A stretch of DNA of 64,000 nt from Acidimicrobiales bacterium (GCA_028285495.1 JANQPB010000011.1:1-64000); one strand, 5' to 3'. Positions 34,906-43,735 are shown, numbered from the stretch's first letter. Made by a program: numbers and translations. The notes: a model not told the origin generated them from the sequence alone.

Positions 34906-35241
34906 GTGGACACGGCTGGAAACGGGGCCGACATCTCCTGCCCCGGGTGCGGCGAGTTGGAGCGGCTGTCGGGTCGGCCCGACGGTGAGCTCATCCTGAT
35001 CGGGTGTGAGGCGTGCGGGGCCTCCTGGCACCGCGACCCAGAGCAGCGCTGCCCCCGCTGCGGGGCCGGCAACCTCTATCCGGCCCCGGTGGCGATCGTC
35101 GAGAAGTCCAGGGGTACCCAGCTGTCGATCCTGTCGACCAGGATCGAGTACCTGTGCTGGCGCTGCGACCGTGACCTGATCGACGCCCAGCGCCGCAGCG
35201 GCACGGCCCTGATGCCGGACGAGCTGCCGACCACCTCATGA
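34906..35241 (+). CDS. Zinc-ribbon protein of unknown function
   Basis: 111 residues with paired cysteine knuckles: CPGC and CEAC, then CPRC and CWRC, enough for two treble-clef or ribbon zinc sites. No family named. The start is set at the GTG at 34906 because a TAAAGT -10 box lies seven bases upstream, a leaderless pattern repeated elsewhere in the window. An ATG at 34843 would put the inverted repeat inside the gene. It overlaps the next gene by four bases (ATGA) and so is likely to work with it. Confidence 0.7.
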   Translation: MDTAGNGADISCPGCGELERLSGRPDGELILIGCEACGASWHRDPEQRCPRCGAGNLYPAPVAIVEKSRGTQLSILSTRIEYLCWRCDRDLIDAQRRSGTALMPDELPTTS

Positions 35242-36716
35242 GCGTCCCGGCGGACACCACCGACCCGGAGGACCTGCTCGACGGGGCCGTCGATCCCGGG
35301 GCCGAACCGCCGGCCGCCGCCGATGACCTCGAGCCGGAGCCGGCGATCGACCACCTGCCGGACGACGACGAGCCGAACTCGGCGATCGACGACGAGCCGA
35401 CGCCGGCGATCGACGACGAGGAGCCGCCCCCGTCGCCGTTGCTCGAGATGCGCCAGGTGGCCGGCCTGACCTCCGGGTCGGTGATGGACCTGCACGTCGG
35501 CTCGTTCCAGTTCCAGGAGTCGGAGAGCGAGGTCGGCTTCGCCGTCATCGTCCACGACGACCTGAGCGTCATCGTCGTGCCGGGCACGGCCGAGGCCCAC
35601 GTCGACGAGATCCCGCTCGTCGAGGCGACGCCACTCGACGCCTCGGTGTTGAACGTCGGCAGCGCCTGCTTCACCGTGCGCCCACCCCGCCCCGCCCCCG
35701 GATCCGAGACCAGGCTGGCCGCGATCGAGGCCAGCCGACGCCGTCCCGGCGCCATCGTCGTGCCCGACCTCACGACCGCCGCCGACAACGGCAGCACCCA
35801 GACCCGCAGCCCCCGGTTCGGCACGCTGTTCTCCACAGCGGCCGAGGACGCGGGCCTCGACGGTCGCTGGTGGGCGTTCCTCGAGACGATCCGCGAGGCC
35901 AGGATCCAGGTGGCCGAGCGCCATCGCTGGCTGCACCCCGACCCCGAGGAGCTGCGCAGCCGGCTGGAGCGGCTCGACCCCGGCCTGTGGGACCGACCCC
36001 GCGAGCACCCGCTGTTCGGGCGGGTTGCCCTCGCCTACGCCACGATCCCCTGGGAGCCCCGGTTCGACGATCCCGACCGGATCCCGACCGAGTTGCACGG
36101 CCCGATCCGGGAGATGAGCCAGCTGCCGTGGGTGCCGGTGACGGCCAACCTCTCACACGGGCCGCTCGGCATCGCCGGGTCGAGGCCGGCGGTGCTGGCT
36201 GCGGCCCGCAACGTCGTGTTGTCGCTTGCCTGCCTGAGCGCCCCGATCGACATCGTGTTCTCGATCGTGACGGCCAAGGGCCTGATCGAGGACTGGAGCT
36301 GGACGACCGCACTCCCCAACTCGCTGTTCCCCGACGGCACCGACACCGGCTTCCCCATCGCCGTCGCCGACGGGATGGTGCACTTCGATGGCGCCGGGTT
36401 CGAGCACGAGGCGGTGTTGCGCAACGAGCTCGGCCTGATCGCCCTGGCCGAGAGCCCGGACGAGCTGCCCGACTACTGTGGCACCGTGCTCCAGATCACC
36501 TCGGACGGTCGCTGCCAGGTCAGCAACCACCTCGGCGAGCAGGTCGAGGGCACGCCGATCGGCGTCACCGCCGGCTTCGCCGCATCGCTGGCCGCCTCGG
36601 TCGCAGCCGCCATCGGCGACGACGAGGCTCCGGACGTGTCCGTCGAGTCCGGCTCGCCCGTCCTGGCCGACGACTTCGCCGACGAGCTCGGCGAGCTGTT
36701 CGGGCCGGACGAATGA
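35238..36716 (+). CDS. EccC/FtsK front-end-like protein without motor domains
   Basis: 492 residues. An acidic start with repeated AIDDEPTP-like units is followed by a beta-sandwich part and a region like the segment before the first ATPase of EccC/FtsK-type proteins. That region reads LEDPGLWDRPREHPLFGRVAL-like (here LDPGLWDRPREHPLFGRVAL), then LPWVPVTANLSHGPLGIAGS, IDIVFSIVTA and LPDYCGTVLQI. No Walker A or B motif is present, so it cannot be a motor by itself. It may be a scaffold or a degenerate secretion component. The only coupled partner is the zinc-ribbon gene upstream. Confidence 0.55.
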   Translation: MSVPADTTDPEDLLDGAVDPGAEPPAAADDLEPEPAIDHLPDDDEPNSAIDDEPTPAIDDEEPPPSPLLEMRQVAGLTSGSVMDLHVGSFQFQESESEVGFAVIVHDDLSVIVVPGTAEAHVDEIPLVEATPLDASVLNVGSACFTVRPPRPAPGSETRLAAIEASRRRPGAIVVPDLTTAADNGSTQTRSPRFGTLFSTAAEDAGLDGRWWAFLETIREARIQVAERHRWLHPDPEELRSRLERLDPGLWDRPREHPLFGRVALAYATIPWEPRFDDPDRIPTELHGPIREMSQLPWVPVTANLSHGPLGIAGSRPAVLAAARNVVLSLACLSAPIDIVFSIVTAKGLIEDWSWTTALPNSLFPDGTDTGFPIAVADGMVHFDGAGFEHEAVLRNELGLIALAESPDELPDYCGTVLQITSDGRCQVSNHLGEQVEGTPIGVTAGFAASLAASVAAAIGDDEAPDVSVESGSPVLADDFADELGELFGPDE

Positions 36717-36741
36717 GCCGTCCGCCAGGAGGAGGGGCATC

Positions 36742-37743
36742 GTGAGCCGGATCGACACCACCAGGCTGCAGCGGCTGGCCAGGGCCTACACCGAAACGGC
36801 GGTGTTCTACGCCGCCATCGACCTCGACCTCTTCACCCACGTGTCCCAGGGCGCCGGCACCATCGCCGAGGTGGCGGCGGCGACCGGCATCAGCGAGCTC
36901 AACGCCGAGCGGTTGGTCGTCGTGGCGCTGGCCCTCGACCTGCTCCGCCGTGACGACAACGGTCGGCTCGTCAACGCCCCGGACTGCGAGACGTTCATGG
37001 TCTCGACGTCGGAGCGTTTCGCCGGTCCGTGGATGACGTTCACCCGGGGCGAGGTGCCGGCCTGGTTCGACCTCACCGAGCGGCTCCAGGACCCGAGCCC
37101 GCCGAGCGAGCTCGGCCTGTACGACGGGATCACCGTCGAGCGGGCCCGCCGCTACCACGCCGCCACGTACTCGATCGGCATGGGTGCCGGACGCCGGTTC
37201 TGCCGCACGGTCGACCTGACCGGGCGGCGCAAGATGATGGACCTCGGCGGCGGCTCGGGCGCCTACTCGATCAATGCGGTGAGCACCTTCGACGGTCTCG
37301 AGGCGGTCGTGTTCGACCTGCCGGCGGTCACGGTCGTCACCGAGGAGTACCTGGAGCGCAACGACGTCACCGATCGGGTGACCACGATGGGGGGCGACTT
37401 CATCAACGACCCGCTGCCGACCGGGTGCGATGTGGCGGTCATGGCGTCGAACCTGCCGATCTACGACGGGCCCAACATCCAGAAGGTCGTCTCGAAGACG
37501 TTCGATGCGCTGGAGCCCGGGGGTGAGATGCACCTGATCGGCGAGACGCTCGACTCGGATGGCGTCGGGCCGCTCGACGCCGCGCTCTGGGGGATGGCGG
37601 AGATCCACTACGGCAGCGGCGGCCGGTCCCACACGGTCGACGAGTGCATCGGGTACTTCCGGACCGCCGGCTTCGTCGACGTCGAGAACACCGACTTCGT
37701 GCCGAACACGCTCACCCGCACGTTCGGCCGCAAACCGGGCTGA
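36742..37743 (+). CDS. SAM-dependent O-methyltransferase (methyltransferase family 2)
   Basis: 333 residues. A winged-helix-like dimerisation N-domain (TIAEVAAATGISELNAERLV) precedes a Rossmann methyltransferase with the SAM motif MMDLGGGSGAYSI and DLPAVTVV. The layout matches hydroxyindole/hydroxyneurosporene O-methyltransferases. The GTG start has AGGAGGAGGGG directly upstream. The acceptor is unknown; no biosynthetic cluster surrounds it. Confidence 0.88.
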   Translation: MSRIDTTRLQRLARAYTETAVFYAAIDLDLFTHVSQGAGTIAEVAAATGISELNAERLVVVALALDLLRRDDNGRLVNAPDCETFMVSTSERFAGPWMTFTRGEVPAWFDLTERLQDPSPPSELGLYDGITVERARRYHAATYSIGMGAGRRFCRTVDLTGRRKMMDLGGGSGAYSINAVSTFDGLEAVVFDLPAVTVVTEEYLERNDVTDRVTTMGGDFINDPLPTGCDVAVMASNLPIYDGPNIQKVVSKTFDALEPGGEMHLIGETLDSDGVGPLDAALWGMAEIHYGSGGRSHTVDECIGYFRTAGFVDVENTDFVPNTLTRTFGRKPG

Positions 37744-37816
37744 CTGGTCGACCTCTCCGGGCGACCTCTCCGCCGGCACCGCCGGCACCGCCGGCGACGA
37801 GGCGGAGGCCGGGTCG

Positions 37817-38998
37817 CTACTTCTTGACCGGGTCGGGCAGGCCGACCCTGGCCTCGCCGTTGGCCCAGCCAGGCCAGCGCTCCCGGCTCTTCTTGGCCAG
37901 CCGGTGCATGAGGGCGACGGCACCGGGATCGTCGTCGCCCGGTCGGGTCTCGATCACGCCATCGCTGATCATGGCGTCGATGATCGCCCGACCGAGGTCG
38001 GTGCGGACGATCGTGAGGGTCCAGTCGGTCTCGTCGCCGATGCCGCCGGTCGAGATGTCGGCGTGCTCGGCCGCGAAGTCGGGGCAGTGGTTGCAGCCCT
38101 CCCTGGTCCAGGCGTGGCACTCCTTGAGATTGATCTCGTGGTAGTCGCCGTTGCGCATCCAGACCTGGAAGACGCCCTTGATGTTCATCTTGACGATGTC
38201 TTCCTTCTTCAGGCCGTACTTGAGCCAGAACAGCTCGTCGAAGAGGGAATCGTCGAAGCTCTTGGAGCAGAGCAGGCCGATGTTGAGCTTGATCGGCCGG
38301 GAGACCTTGCCGACCCGCCGGTGCCACATCACGGGGGCGATCGAGGTCTGGCAGCTCATGCCGACCAGGGCGAGGCTCTCGAGGCCCTTCTCCATGGCCT
38401 CGTCGAAGGCGATCGTGTTGGCCGAGTAGGTGTAGCGGCTCCCGGCGCCGGCCAGGACCTCCTCGGCGTTGGTGGCCACGCCGGGGGTGGCCTTCCAGCC
38501 GGCGGCCCCGCCCTCGAGCATCGACACCAGGGCACCGTCGATGATCCCGTTGTTGAGACACCAGATGAGGATGGCCGACACGAGACCGCCGTCCTGGCCG
38601 GCCTCGTAGACGGCGTCGTCCTTGGCTCGGACGAGCAGGATGTCCTTGTAGATGCCCGCCATCTCGTCCGGCTCGCGGGTGCGGGCGAACAGGTGATCGT
38701 CGGCCTCGGTCTCCCAGTTGCGGAATCGGGGGCAGGCCCGGGTGCAGGACGTGCAGCCCTTCTGGCCGTGGACGCAGTCGTCCGTGCCGAGCTCCTCCTC
38801 GAGGTGGAAGGGCTTGTAGGCCCCCGGCTCGTGCTCGTAGCCGATCACGTCGTGGGGGCAGGCGATCACGCAACCGGCGCAGCCGGTGCACAGGCCCGAG
38901 GTGATCACCTCGTCGTAGAGCTCTTTCCACTGGAAGGTCCAGCGCTTGGTCGGCTTGGTCCCTGCGCCTGCGCCGGCGCCCGCTGCGGTGTCGGTCAT
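37817..38998 (-). CDS. Coenzyme F420 hydrogenase/dehydrogenase beta-subunit-like protein (FrhB family)
   Basis: 393 residues. The N-terminus has iron-sulfur motifs: CTGCAGCVIACP and, after CVHGQKGC, CTSCTRACP, enough for two clusters. The FrhB-type flavin/F420-binding part follows (DAVYEAGQDGGLVSAIL, LVGMSCQTSIAPVM, CNHCPDFAAEHADIS). Such proteins pass electrons between F420 or flavin and ferredoxin-like carriers. No hydrogenase or formate dehydrogenase large subunit is nearby, so the partner is unknown. Confidence 0.88.
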   Translation of the reverse strand: MTDTAAGAGAGAGTKPTKRWTFQWKELYDEVITSGLCTGCAGCVIACPHDVIGYEHEPGAYKPFHLEEELGTDDCVHGQKGCTSCTRACPRFRNWETEADDHLFARTREPDEMAGIYKDILLVRAKDDAVYEAGQDGGLVSAILIWCLNNGIIDGALVSMLEGGAAGWKATPGVATNAEEVLAGAGSRYTYSANTIAFDEAMEKGLESLALVGMSCQTSIAPVMWHRRVGKVSRPIKLNIGLLCSKSFDDSLFDELFWLKYGLKKEDIVKMNIKGVFQVWMRNGDYHEINLKECHAWTREGCNHCPDFAAEHADISTGGIGDETDWTLTIVRTDLGRAIIDAMISDGVIETRPGDDDPGAVALMHRLAKKSRERWPGWANGEARVGLPDPVKK

Positions 38999-39071
38999 CG
39001 AGGCTCAGAGTAGCCGCGGGCCTCGGAGCCGACCTCTTCGCCGTGTGGCTGCGGCGGTGTGGCTTCGGCCG

Positions 39072-39428
39072 CTACAGGTCGGTCTCGGCGATGAGGCAGC
39101 CGGCGATGATCTCGGCCAGGTCGTCGGGGAGGGCCGGGTCCCCCTCGACGTCGTCGTCGGCGGCGGCTTGGGCCACCAGCTCTGCGTCGATGGCTCGGAA
39201 CTCCTCGAAGGTGAGCTGGGCCTGGGTCTCGTCGAACACGCACTGGCAGACGGCGCTGATGGTACGGGAGTCTTCGAGCGGCTGGGTGCAGGCGGCCAGG
39301 AACCCGGTGCGGTTGTCGGCGGTGAAGTCCTGCGGCTCCTCGTCCGAGCAGGCGGCGAGGACGAGCGCCGAGGCAACGGCGAGGCCGGCCAACCGCCCGA
39401 TCGCCCGGTGTCCGCACCGCTGCACCAT
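39072..39428 (-). CDS. Small secreted lipoprotein, unknown function
   Basis: 118 residues with a clear lipoprotein signal (GRLAGLAVASALVLAAC) and three or four further cysteines (AACTQ, CQCVFDE, AGCLIAE) that could form disulfides. No known domain. The start at 39428 gives a normal signal peptide; a longer frame starts at 39482. A repeat element lies upstream of the gene. Confidence 0.7.
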   Translation of the reverse strand: MVQRCGHRAIGRLAGLAVASALVLAACSDEEPQDFTADNRTGFLAACTQPLEDSRTISAVCQCVFDETQAQLTFEEFRAIDAELVAQAAADDDVEGDPALPDDLAEIIAGCLIAETDL

Positions 39429-39502
39429 CGTTCCCGAGACTAGCGCTCCGCCTCGGGCTCGGCCCCGACGGGGCGGCGACACCTCCGCGTCGGGAGCGTG
39501 TG

Positions 39503-39841
39503 GGTTGTTGTTTCCGACCGCCTAGACGCGAAACACCGAGACACCGGCCCGTCGCACTACCTCGCCCCGCGCCGCATAAACGCGAAACACCGAGACACCG
39601 GCGGCCGGGCACCGACCACAGACCCGGCCAGCGCCGCATAAACGCGAAACGCCGAGACACCGGCCCGTCGTACTACCTGACTGGCGCCGCATAGACGCGA
39701 AACGGCGAGTTGCCGGCGGCCGGGCACCGACCGAAGACGCCAGCGGCCGGCTGCGATGGGAGGTCGGGCCGAGCCGTCGCCAGCGGGTGAACGACCCAGT
39801 GAGGGTGCGTTTCGCGATTATGCGGTCAGAAACAACAACCG
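39503..39841. repeat. 339-bp element: imperfect terminal inverted repeats around four internal core copies
   Basis: The left end reads GGTTGTTGTTTCCGACCGC and continues to CGCGAAAC. The right end is its reverse complement with about five mismatches over 32 bases. Inside, a core (GCCGCATAAACGCGAAAC, then CCGAGACACCGGC) occurs four times at 39519, 39571, 39633 and 39685. Copies 1 and 3 are followed by GGCCCGTCG, copies 2 and 4 by GGCCGGGCACCGACC, so the array is a dimer of dimers. There is no gene inside. It lies between two minus-strand genes and looks like a MITE-like or regulatory repeat. Confidence 0.75.
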
Positions 39842-39889
39842 GCAGGCTCCCCGAGGCCCTCCCCCTCCCCCTCCCCGCTCCAGAGGGGC

Positions 39890-40582
39890 TCAACCCCCGG
39901 CGGCGAGGTCTCTCGCTCGAGCGAACACGGCGTCGAGCATCTCCTCGGTCAGCCTGCCGGTGAACGTGTTCTGCTGGCTGACGTGATAGCTGCAGAGCAC
40001 CACCCGACCGTCGCCGACGGGCACCTCGACCCCGTGCCCGAACTTCGGTCGTGGCCGGATCTTGAGATGGGAGGCCAACGCCTGGTAGGCGAAGCCGCCG
40101 AGGGCGATGAACACCGTCGGGTCGACCAGGGCCAGCTCCCTGGTCAGGAACGGGCGGCAGGTGTCCCGTTCGGTGGTCGTCGGCTTGTTGGCCGGCGGCG
40201 CGCACTTCACCGGCGAGGTGACGATGGCCCCGGTCAGCTCCAGTCCGTCGTCGAGCGAAACGCTCGTCGGCTGGTTGGCGAACCCGGCCCGGTGCATCGC
40301 CCGGTACAGCCAGTCGCCGGACCGGTCGCCGGTGAACATCCGCCCGGTCCGGTTGGCTCCGTGAGCCGCCGGGGCCAGCCCGATCACCGCCACCTTGGCC
40401 GCAGCGTCGCCGAACGGCGGAACGCCCCGACCCCAGTAGACCTCATCGGCGTAGGCGGCCCGCTTCTCGGCCGCCACCCGCTCCCGCCACTCGACCAGAC
40501 GAGGACACGCCCGGCAGGCCGCCACCTCGGCGGCGATGGTTCCGAGCGAGTCTGCGGGCGAGTCTGCGGGCGAGTCGGTCAC
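39890..40582 (-). CDS. Type-5 uracil-DNA glycosylase (UdgB-like)
   Basis: About 230 residues. The N-terminal CRACPRL contributes iron-sulfur cysteines. The active-site segment GLAPAAHGANRTGRMFTGDR and the late motif SYHVSQQNTFTGRL are those of family-5 UDGs, which remove uracil and some other deaminated bases from DNA. The start is placed at the GTG at 40582 because the divergent phosphatase promoter and start (40596-40608) leave no room for the ATG at 40636. Confidence 0.9.
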   Translation of the reverse strand: MTDSPADSPADSLGTIAAEVAACRACPRLVEWRERVAAEKRAAYADEVYWGRGVPPFGDAAAKVAVIGLAPAAHGANRTGRMFTGDRSGDWLYRAMHRAGFANQPTSVSLDDGLELTGAIVTSPVKCAPPANKPTTTERDTCRPFLTRELALVDPTVFIALGGFAYQALASHLKIRPRPKFGHGVEVPVGDGRVVLCSYHVSQQNTFTGRLTEEMLDAVFARARDLAAGG

Positions 40583-40607
40583 CACCGGGTGAGGATAGGG
40601 TTCGATG

Positions 40608-41258
40608 GTGGCCCGTACCCCGAAGTCCAAGCCCACCCTCGTGCTGCTGGTCCGTCACGGCAAGACGCCGACCACCGGTGCGATCCTGCCGGGTCGAGCC
40701 AAGGGCCTCCACCTGGCCGACGAGGGCGTCGCCCAGGCCGAGCGGGCGGCCGAGCGGATCGCCGCCCTCGGCAAGCGCCGGGTCAAGGCGGTCTACGCCT
40801 CACCGATGGAGCGGACCAAGGAGACCGCGGCCCCGATCGCTGCCGCGCTCGGGCTCAAGGTGAAGGTCGAGCGCGGGCTGATCGAGGCCGACTTCGGCTC
40901 CTGGACCGGCCGCAAGCTGTCGGATCTGGCCAAGAAGCCCGAGTGGCACCAGGTGCAGCGGTACCCGAGCGGCTTCCGGTTCCCCGAGGGCGAGTCGTTC
41001 GCCGAGATGCAGCAACGGATGGTGACCACGCTCAACAAGCTGGTCGACGCCCATCCCGGCCAGACGGTCGTCGCCGTCTCCCACGCCGACACCATCAAGG
41101 CCGCCGTCGCCCACGCCATGGGCACACACCTCGATCTCTTCCAGCGGATCGTGATCGGCCAATGCTCGGTCTCGGCCATCACCTACGGATTCGGCGGTCC
41201 GATCGTGCTCAGTGTCAACTCGATGGGCGATGATCTGAAGACCCTGGTCCCGAGCTGA
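40608..41258 (+). CDS. Histidine phosphatase family protein (MSMEG_4193 type)
   Basis: 216-217 residues of the phosphoglycerate-mutase fold: LVRHGKTPTTG with the phospho-accepting histidine, YASPMERTKETA, and VVAVSHADTIKAAVAH. A TAGGGT -10 box at 40596 lies six bases before the GTG at 40608, which supports a leaderless start there; the ATG at 40605 is three bases earlier in frame. It is followed by DUF3090 and SCO1664-like genes, a trio conserved across Actinomycetota. Confidence 0.9.
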   Translation: MARTPKSKPTLVLLVRHGKTPTTGAILPGRAKGLHLADEGVAQAERAAERIAALGKRRVKAVYASPMERTKETAAPIAAALGLKVKVERGLIEADFGSWTGRKLSDLAKKPEWHQVQRYPSGFRFPEGESFAEMQQRMVTTLNKLVDAHPGQTVVAVSHADTIKAAVAHAMGTHLDLFQRIVIGQCSVSAITYGFGGPIVLSVNSMGDDLKTLVPS

Positions 41259-41312
41259 CCCGACCCGACCGAAGGACCGACGCCGGCCGCTCACGACCAC
41301 CAGGATCCGATC

Positions 41313-41828
41313 ATGACCGACTCGTTCGAATTCAGAGAGGTGACCCACTTCACCGCCGGTGCCGTCGGCGAGCCCGGGCAGCGGGTGTTCTACCTGCAGG
41401 TCGGAGACGCCATCGACATGGTCACGGTCAAGCTGGAGAAGCAGCAGGTCGAGGCGCTGGCCAAGTTCCTGAAGGGCGTGCTCGACGATCTCCCCGACAG
41501 CTCCGAGCCGGCCACCGCCACCCCGCTGACCGAACCGGCCCAGCCCCGGTGGACGGTCGGCCAGATCGCGGTCGGGGTCGACGAGGCCGAGGCCAGGGTG
41601 GTACTGGTCATCGAGGAGCTCGTCGCCACCGAGTCCGACGAGGACGAGCTCGACGCGCTGCTCGACGACGAGCCGGACGGCTCGAAGATCCAGGCCCACA
41701 TCGGCGTCGCCCATGCCGCCAACTTCATCGCCACCTCGGACGAGCTGATGAGCAAGGGGCGGCCGCCATGCCGCCTGTGCGGGCAGCCGCTCGACCCGAG
41801 CGGCCACGCCTGCCCCCGCCTGAATTGA
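41313..41828 (+). CDS. DUF3090 family protein
   Basis: 171 residues. It opens FEFREVTHFTAGAVGEPGQR with VFYLQVGD after it, and ends CRLCGQPLDPSGHACPRLN, two CxxC-like pairs that probably bind zinc. The acidic QIAVGVDEAEARVVLVIEE segment is conserved. Biochemical function is not established to my knowledge. It sits second in the phosphatase/DUF3090/SCO1664 trio, with ten bases to the next gene. Confidence 0.92.
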   Translation: MTDSFEFREVTHFTAGAVGEPGQRVFYLQVGDAIDMVTVKLEKQQVEALAKFLKGVLDDLPDSSEPATATPLTEPAQPRWTVGQIAVGVDEAEARVVLVIEELVATESDEDELDALLDDEPDGSKIQAHIGVAHAANFIATSDELMSKGRPPCRLCGQPLDPSGHACPRLN

Positions 41829-41838
41829 TGCTCGATCG

Positions 41839-42621
41839 ATGACCGACGGCGGTGGCGAGTCGATCGGGGCCGGCTCAGACGAGCCGGTCGAGCTCGGCGG
41901 TGGCGCAGCGTTCGGGTTGCCGACCGACGAGTTGATCGACCTGTTCCAGACCGGGGAGATCGAGGTCGAGGGCCGGATGCCGAACAGCTCGAACGCCACG
42001 CTGCTGGTCACGGTGAGCGACGACGAGCGCTCGCACCAGGCGATCTACAAGCCGGGCCGGGGCGAGCGTCCCCTCTGGGACTTCCCGCCCGACCTCTACA
42101 AGCGGGAGGTGGCGATGTACCGCCTCGCCGACGCACTCGGGTTCGACGTCATCCCGCCGACCACGATCGGGATCGGTCCCTTCGGCGAGGGATCCGTGCA
42201 GGCGTTCGTCGACGCCGAGTTCGAGCACCACTACTTCAGCCTCCACGAGGAGGGGATCGGCCGGGCCGACCTCGAGCGGCTGTGTGCGCTCGACATCGTC
42301 GGCAACAACACCGACCGGAAGTCCGGGCACTGCCTGCTCGGGCGCGACGGTCGGATCTACGGGATCGACCACGGCCTGGCCTTCCACGCCCAGTTCAAGC
42401 TCCGAACCGTGATGTGGGACTACTGCGGCCACGAGCTGCCCGACGAGATCGCCGAGGCGCTCACCCGCTTCGTCGACGAGGGACCGCCGGTCGAGTTGAG
42501 CTGCCTCCTCGACCGGATCGAGATGGACGCCACGATGACCAGGGCCAAGGCGCTCCTGGAGGCCGGCGCATTCCCGGACGACGACACCGGCGGCCATCGC
42601 TGGCCCTGGCCCCTGATCTGA
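41839..42621 (+). CDS. SCO1664 family protein (phosphatidylinositol 3/4-kinase-like fold)
   Basis: 260 residues. It has kinase-like pieces: AIYKPGRGERPLWDFP for nucleotide binding, ALDIVGNNTDRKSGHCLL with the catalytic-loop D and N, and IYGIDHGLAFH for the metal-binding D. The family is distantly related to PI3/4-kinases; its substrate is unknown. Third gene of the conserved trio, suggesting a small phosphorylation/dephosphorylation pathway. Confidence 0.9.
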   Translation: MTDGGGESIGAGSDEPVELGGGAAFGLPTDELIDLFQTGEIEVEGRMPNSSNATLLVTVSDDERSHQAIYKPGRGERPLWDFPPDLYKREVAMYRLADALGFDVIPPTTIGIGPFGEGSVQAFVDAEFEHHYFSLHEEGIGRADLERLCALDIVGNNTDRKSGHCLLGRDGRIYGIDHGLAFHAQFKLRTVMWDYCGHELPDEIAEALTRFVDEGPPVELSCLLDRIEMDATMTRAKALLEAGAFPDDDTGGHRWPWPLI

Positions 42622-42652
42622 GCGGTCGCGCCGAGGCGCTCGACCGCGGCGG

Positions 42653-43735
42653 TCAGAGGGCCGGGAACTCGGCGCCGACCTTCTCGGCGGTGAGGCGCAG
42701 GTCGTCCCAGGTCCCGTCGGCCAGGTCGATCCCGTTGGCCCGCTGCTCGCCGGCAAGGGCCCGCTCGATGTCACCCGGCACCTTCACCCCGTCGCCGGCA
42801 ACCCCGCCGTTGACGGCGTCGGCCGAGGGGGCCGCAGCCCGTACGTGGTCGGCGAACTCGGTCGCCTGGGCAACGAACCCGGCGGCCCCGAAGTGGTCGG
42901 GCGACAGGTAGATCGACAGCATGCCGTTGCAGAACGGCATGTCGCCGCTGACCCCGGACCCGGTCAGCACGCCGGCCAGGATCTCACACGCCAGCGCCAG
43001 CGCCGACCCCTTCTGGTCGCCCATCGCCCGCAGTGCGCCCGGGCCACGGCGTGGGTCCGGGCCCCGTCCCTCGACCGGCTCGCCGTAGAGCACGGCGGTG
43101 TCGCCGGTCGCCTCGCCGTCCGGCCCGACCAACGCATCGGCCGGCACCGGCTTGCCGCCGTTGAGCGCCACCCTGGCCTTGCCCTCGGCCACCACCGAGG
43201 TGGCGAAGTCGATGAGGATGGGCGGGCGATCGAGCTGGGGGATGCCGATGGCGATCGGGTTGGTGCCGAACCGGCGCTCCCGACCGCCGAACGGCGCCAC
43301 CAGGCCGGACCCGGTCACGTTGACGAAGTGGATCGACACGATCCCGGCGTCGGCCGCGGCGAGCGCCCAGTCGGCGATCCGGCCGAGATGACCGGCGTGG
43401 CGCAGGGCGACGACGGCCACCCCGGACGACGCCACCTTCTCCAGCCCGACGGCGACGGCCTGCTCGCCCACGGTCTGGCCGAACCCGTAGCGGCCGTCGA
43501 GCACGGTCATCGTGTCGTTCTCGGACACGAGCTCGACCTGCTGGTCGGCGACGACGCCACCGGCCCCGAGCAGCTCGATGTAGCCGCGGACCCGCACCAC
43601 CCCGTGGCTCGGGTGGCCGGCCAGATCCGCGGCCAGCAGATGGGTGGCGATCCGGTCGGCCTCGGCGGTCGAACAGCCCGCACGGCCGAAGATCTCGGCG
43701 ACGAGGGCCTGCAGCACATCGGTGGGGACTCGCAT
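42653..43735 (-). CDS. Malate/L-lactate dehydrogenase-type (Ldh family) oxidoreductase
   Basis: About 360 residues of the NAD(P)-dependent Ldh_2 family, distinct from Rossmann dehydrogenases. Motifs are HLLAADLAGHPSHGVVR, the catalytic-histidine stretch VVALRHAGHLGRIADW, and FGTNPIAIGIP. The ATG at 43735 (MRVPTD) gives the standard N-terminus. Substrate may be a 2-hydroxyacid such as malate, lactate or ureidoglycolate. It is convergent with the SCO1664-like gene. Confidence 0.9.
   Translation of the reverse strand: MRVPTDVLQALVAEIFGRAGCSTAEADRIATHLLAADLAGHPSHGVVRVRGYIELLGAGGVVADQQVELVSENDTMTVLDGRYGFGQTVGEQAVAVGLEKVASSGVAVVALRHAGHLGRIADWALAAADAGIVSIHFVNVTGSGLVAPFGGRERRFGTNPIAIGIPQLDRPPILIDFATSVVAEGKARVALNGGKPVPADALVGPDGEATGDTAVLYGEPVEGRGPDPRRGPGALRAMGDQKGSALALACEILAGVLTGSGVSGDMPFCNGMLSIYLSPDHFGAAGFVAQATEFADHVRAAAPSADAVNGGVAGDGVKVPGDIERALAGEQRANGIDLADGTWDDLRLTAEKVGAEFPAL

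Noticed and set aside
38946..39485. Plus-strand frames opposite the lipoprotein
   Set aside because: The minus-strand frame has a proper lipobox and cysteine pattern; the opposite frames have none.
39519..39735. CRISPR array
   Set aside because: Four degenerate copies with alternating, homologous flanks instead of unique spacers, an inverted copy outside, and no cas gene.
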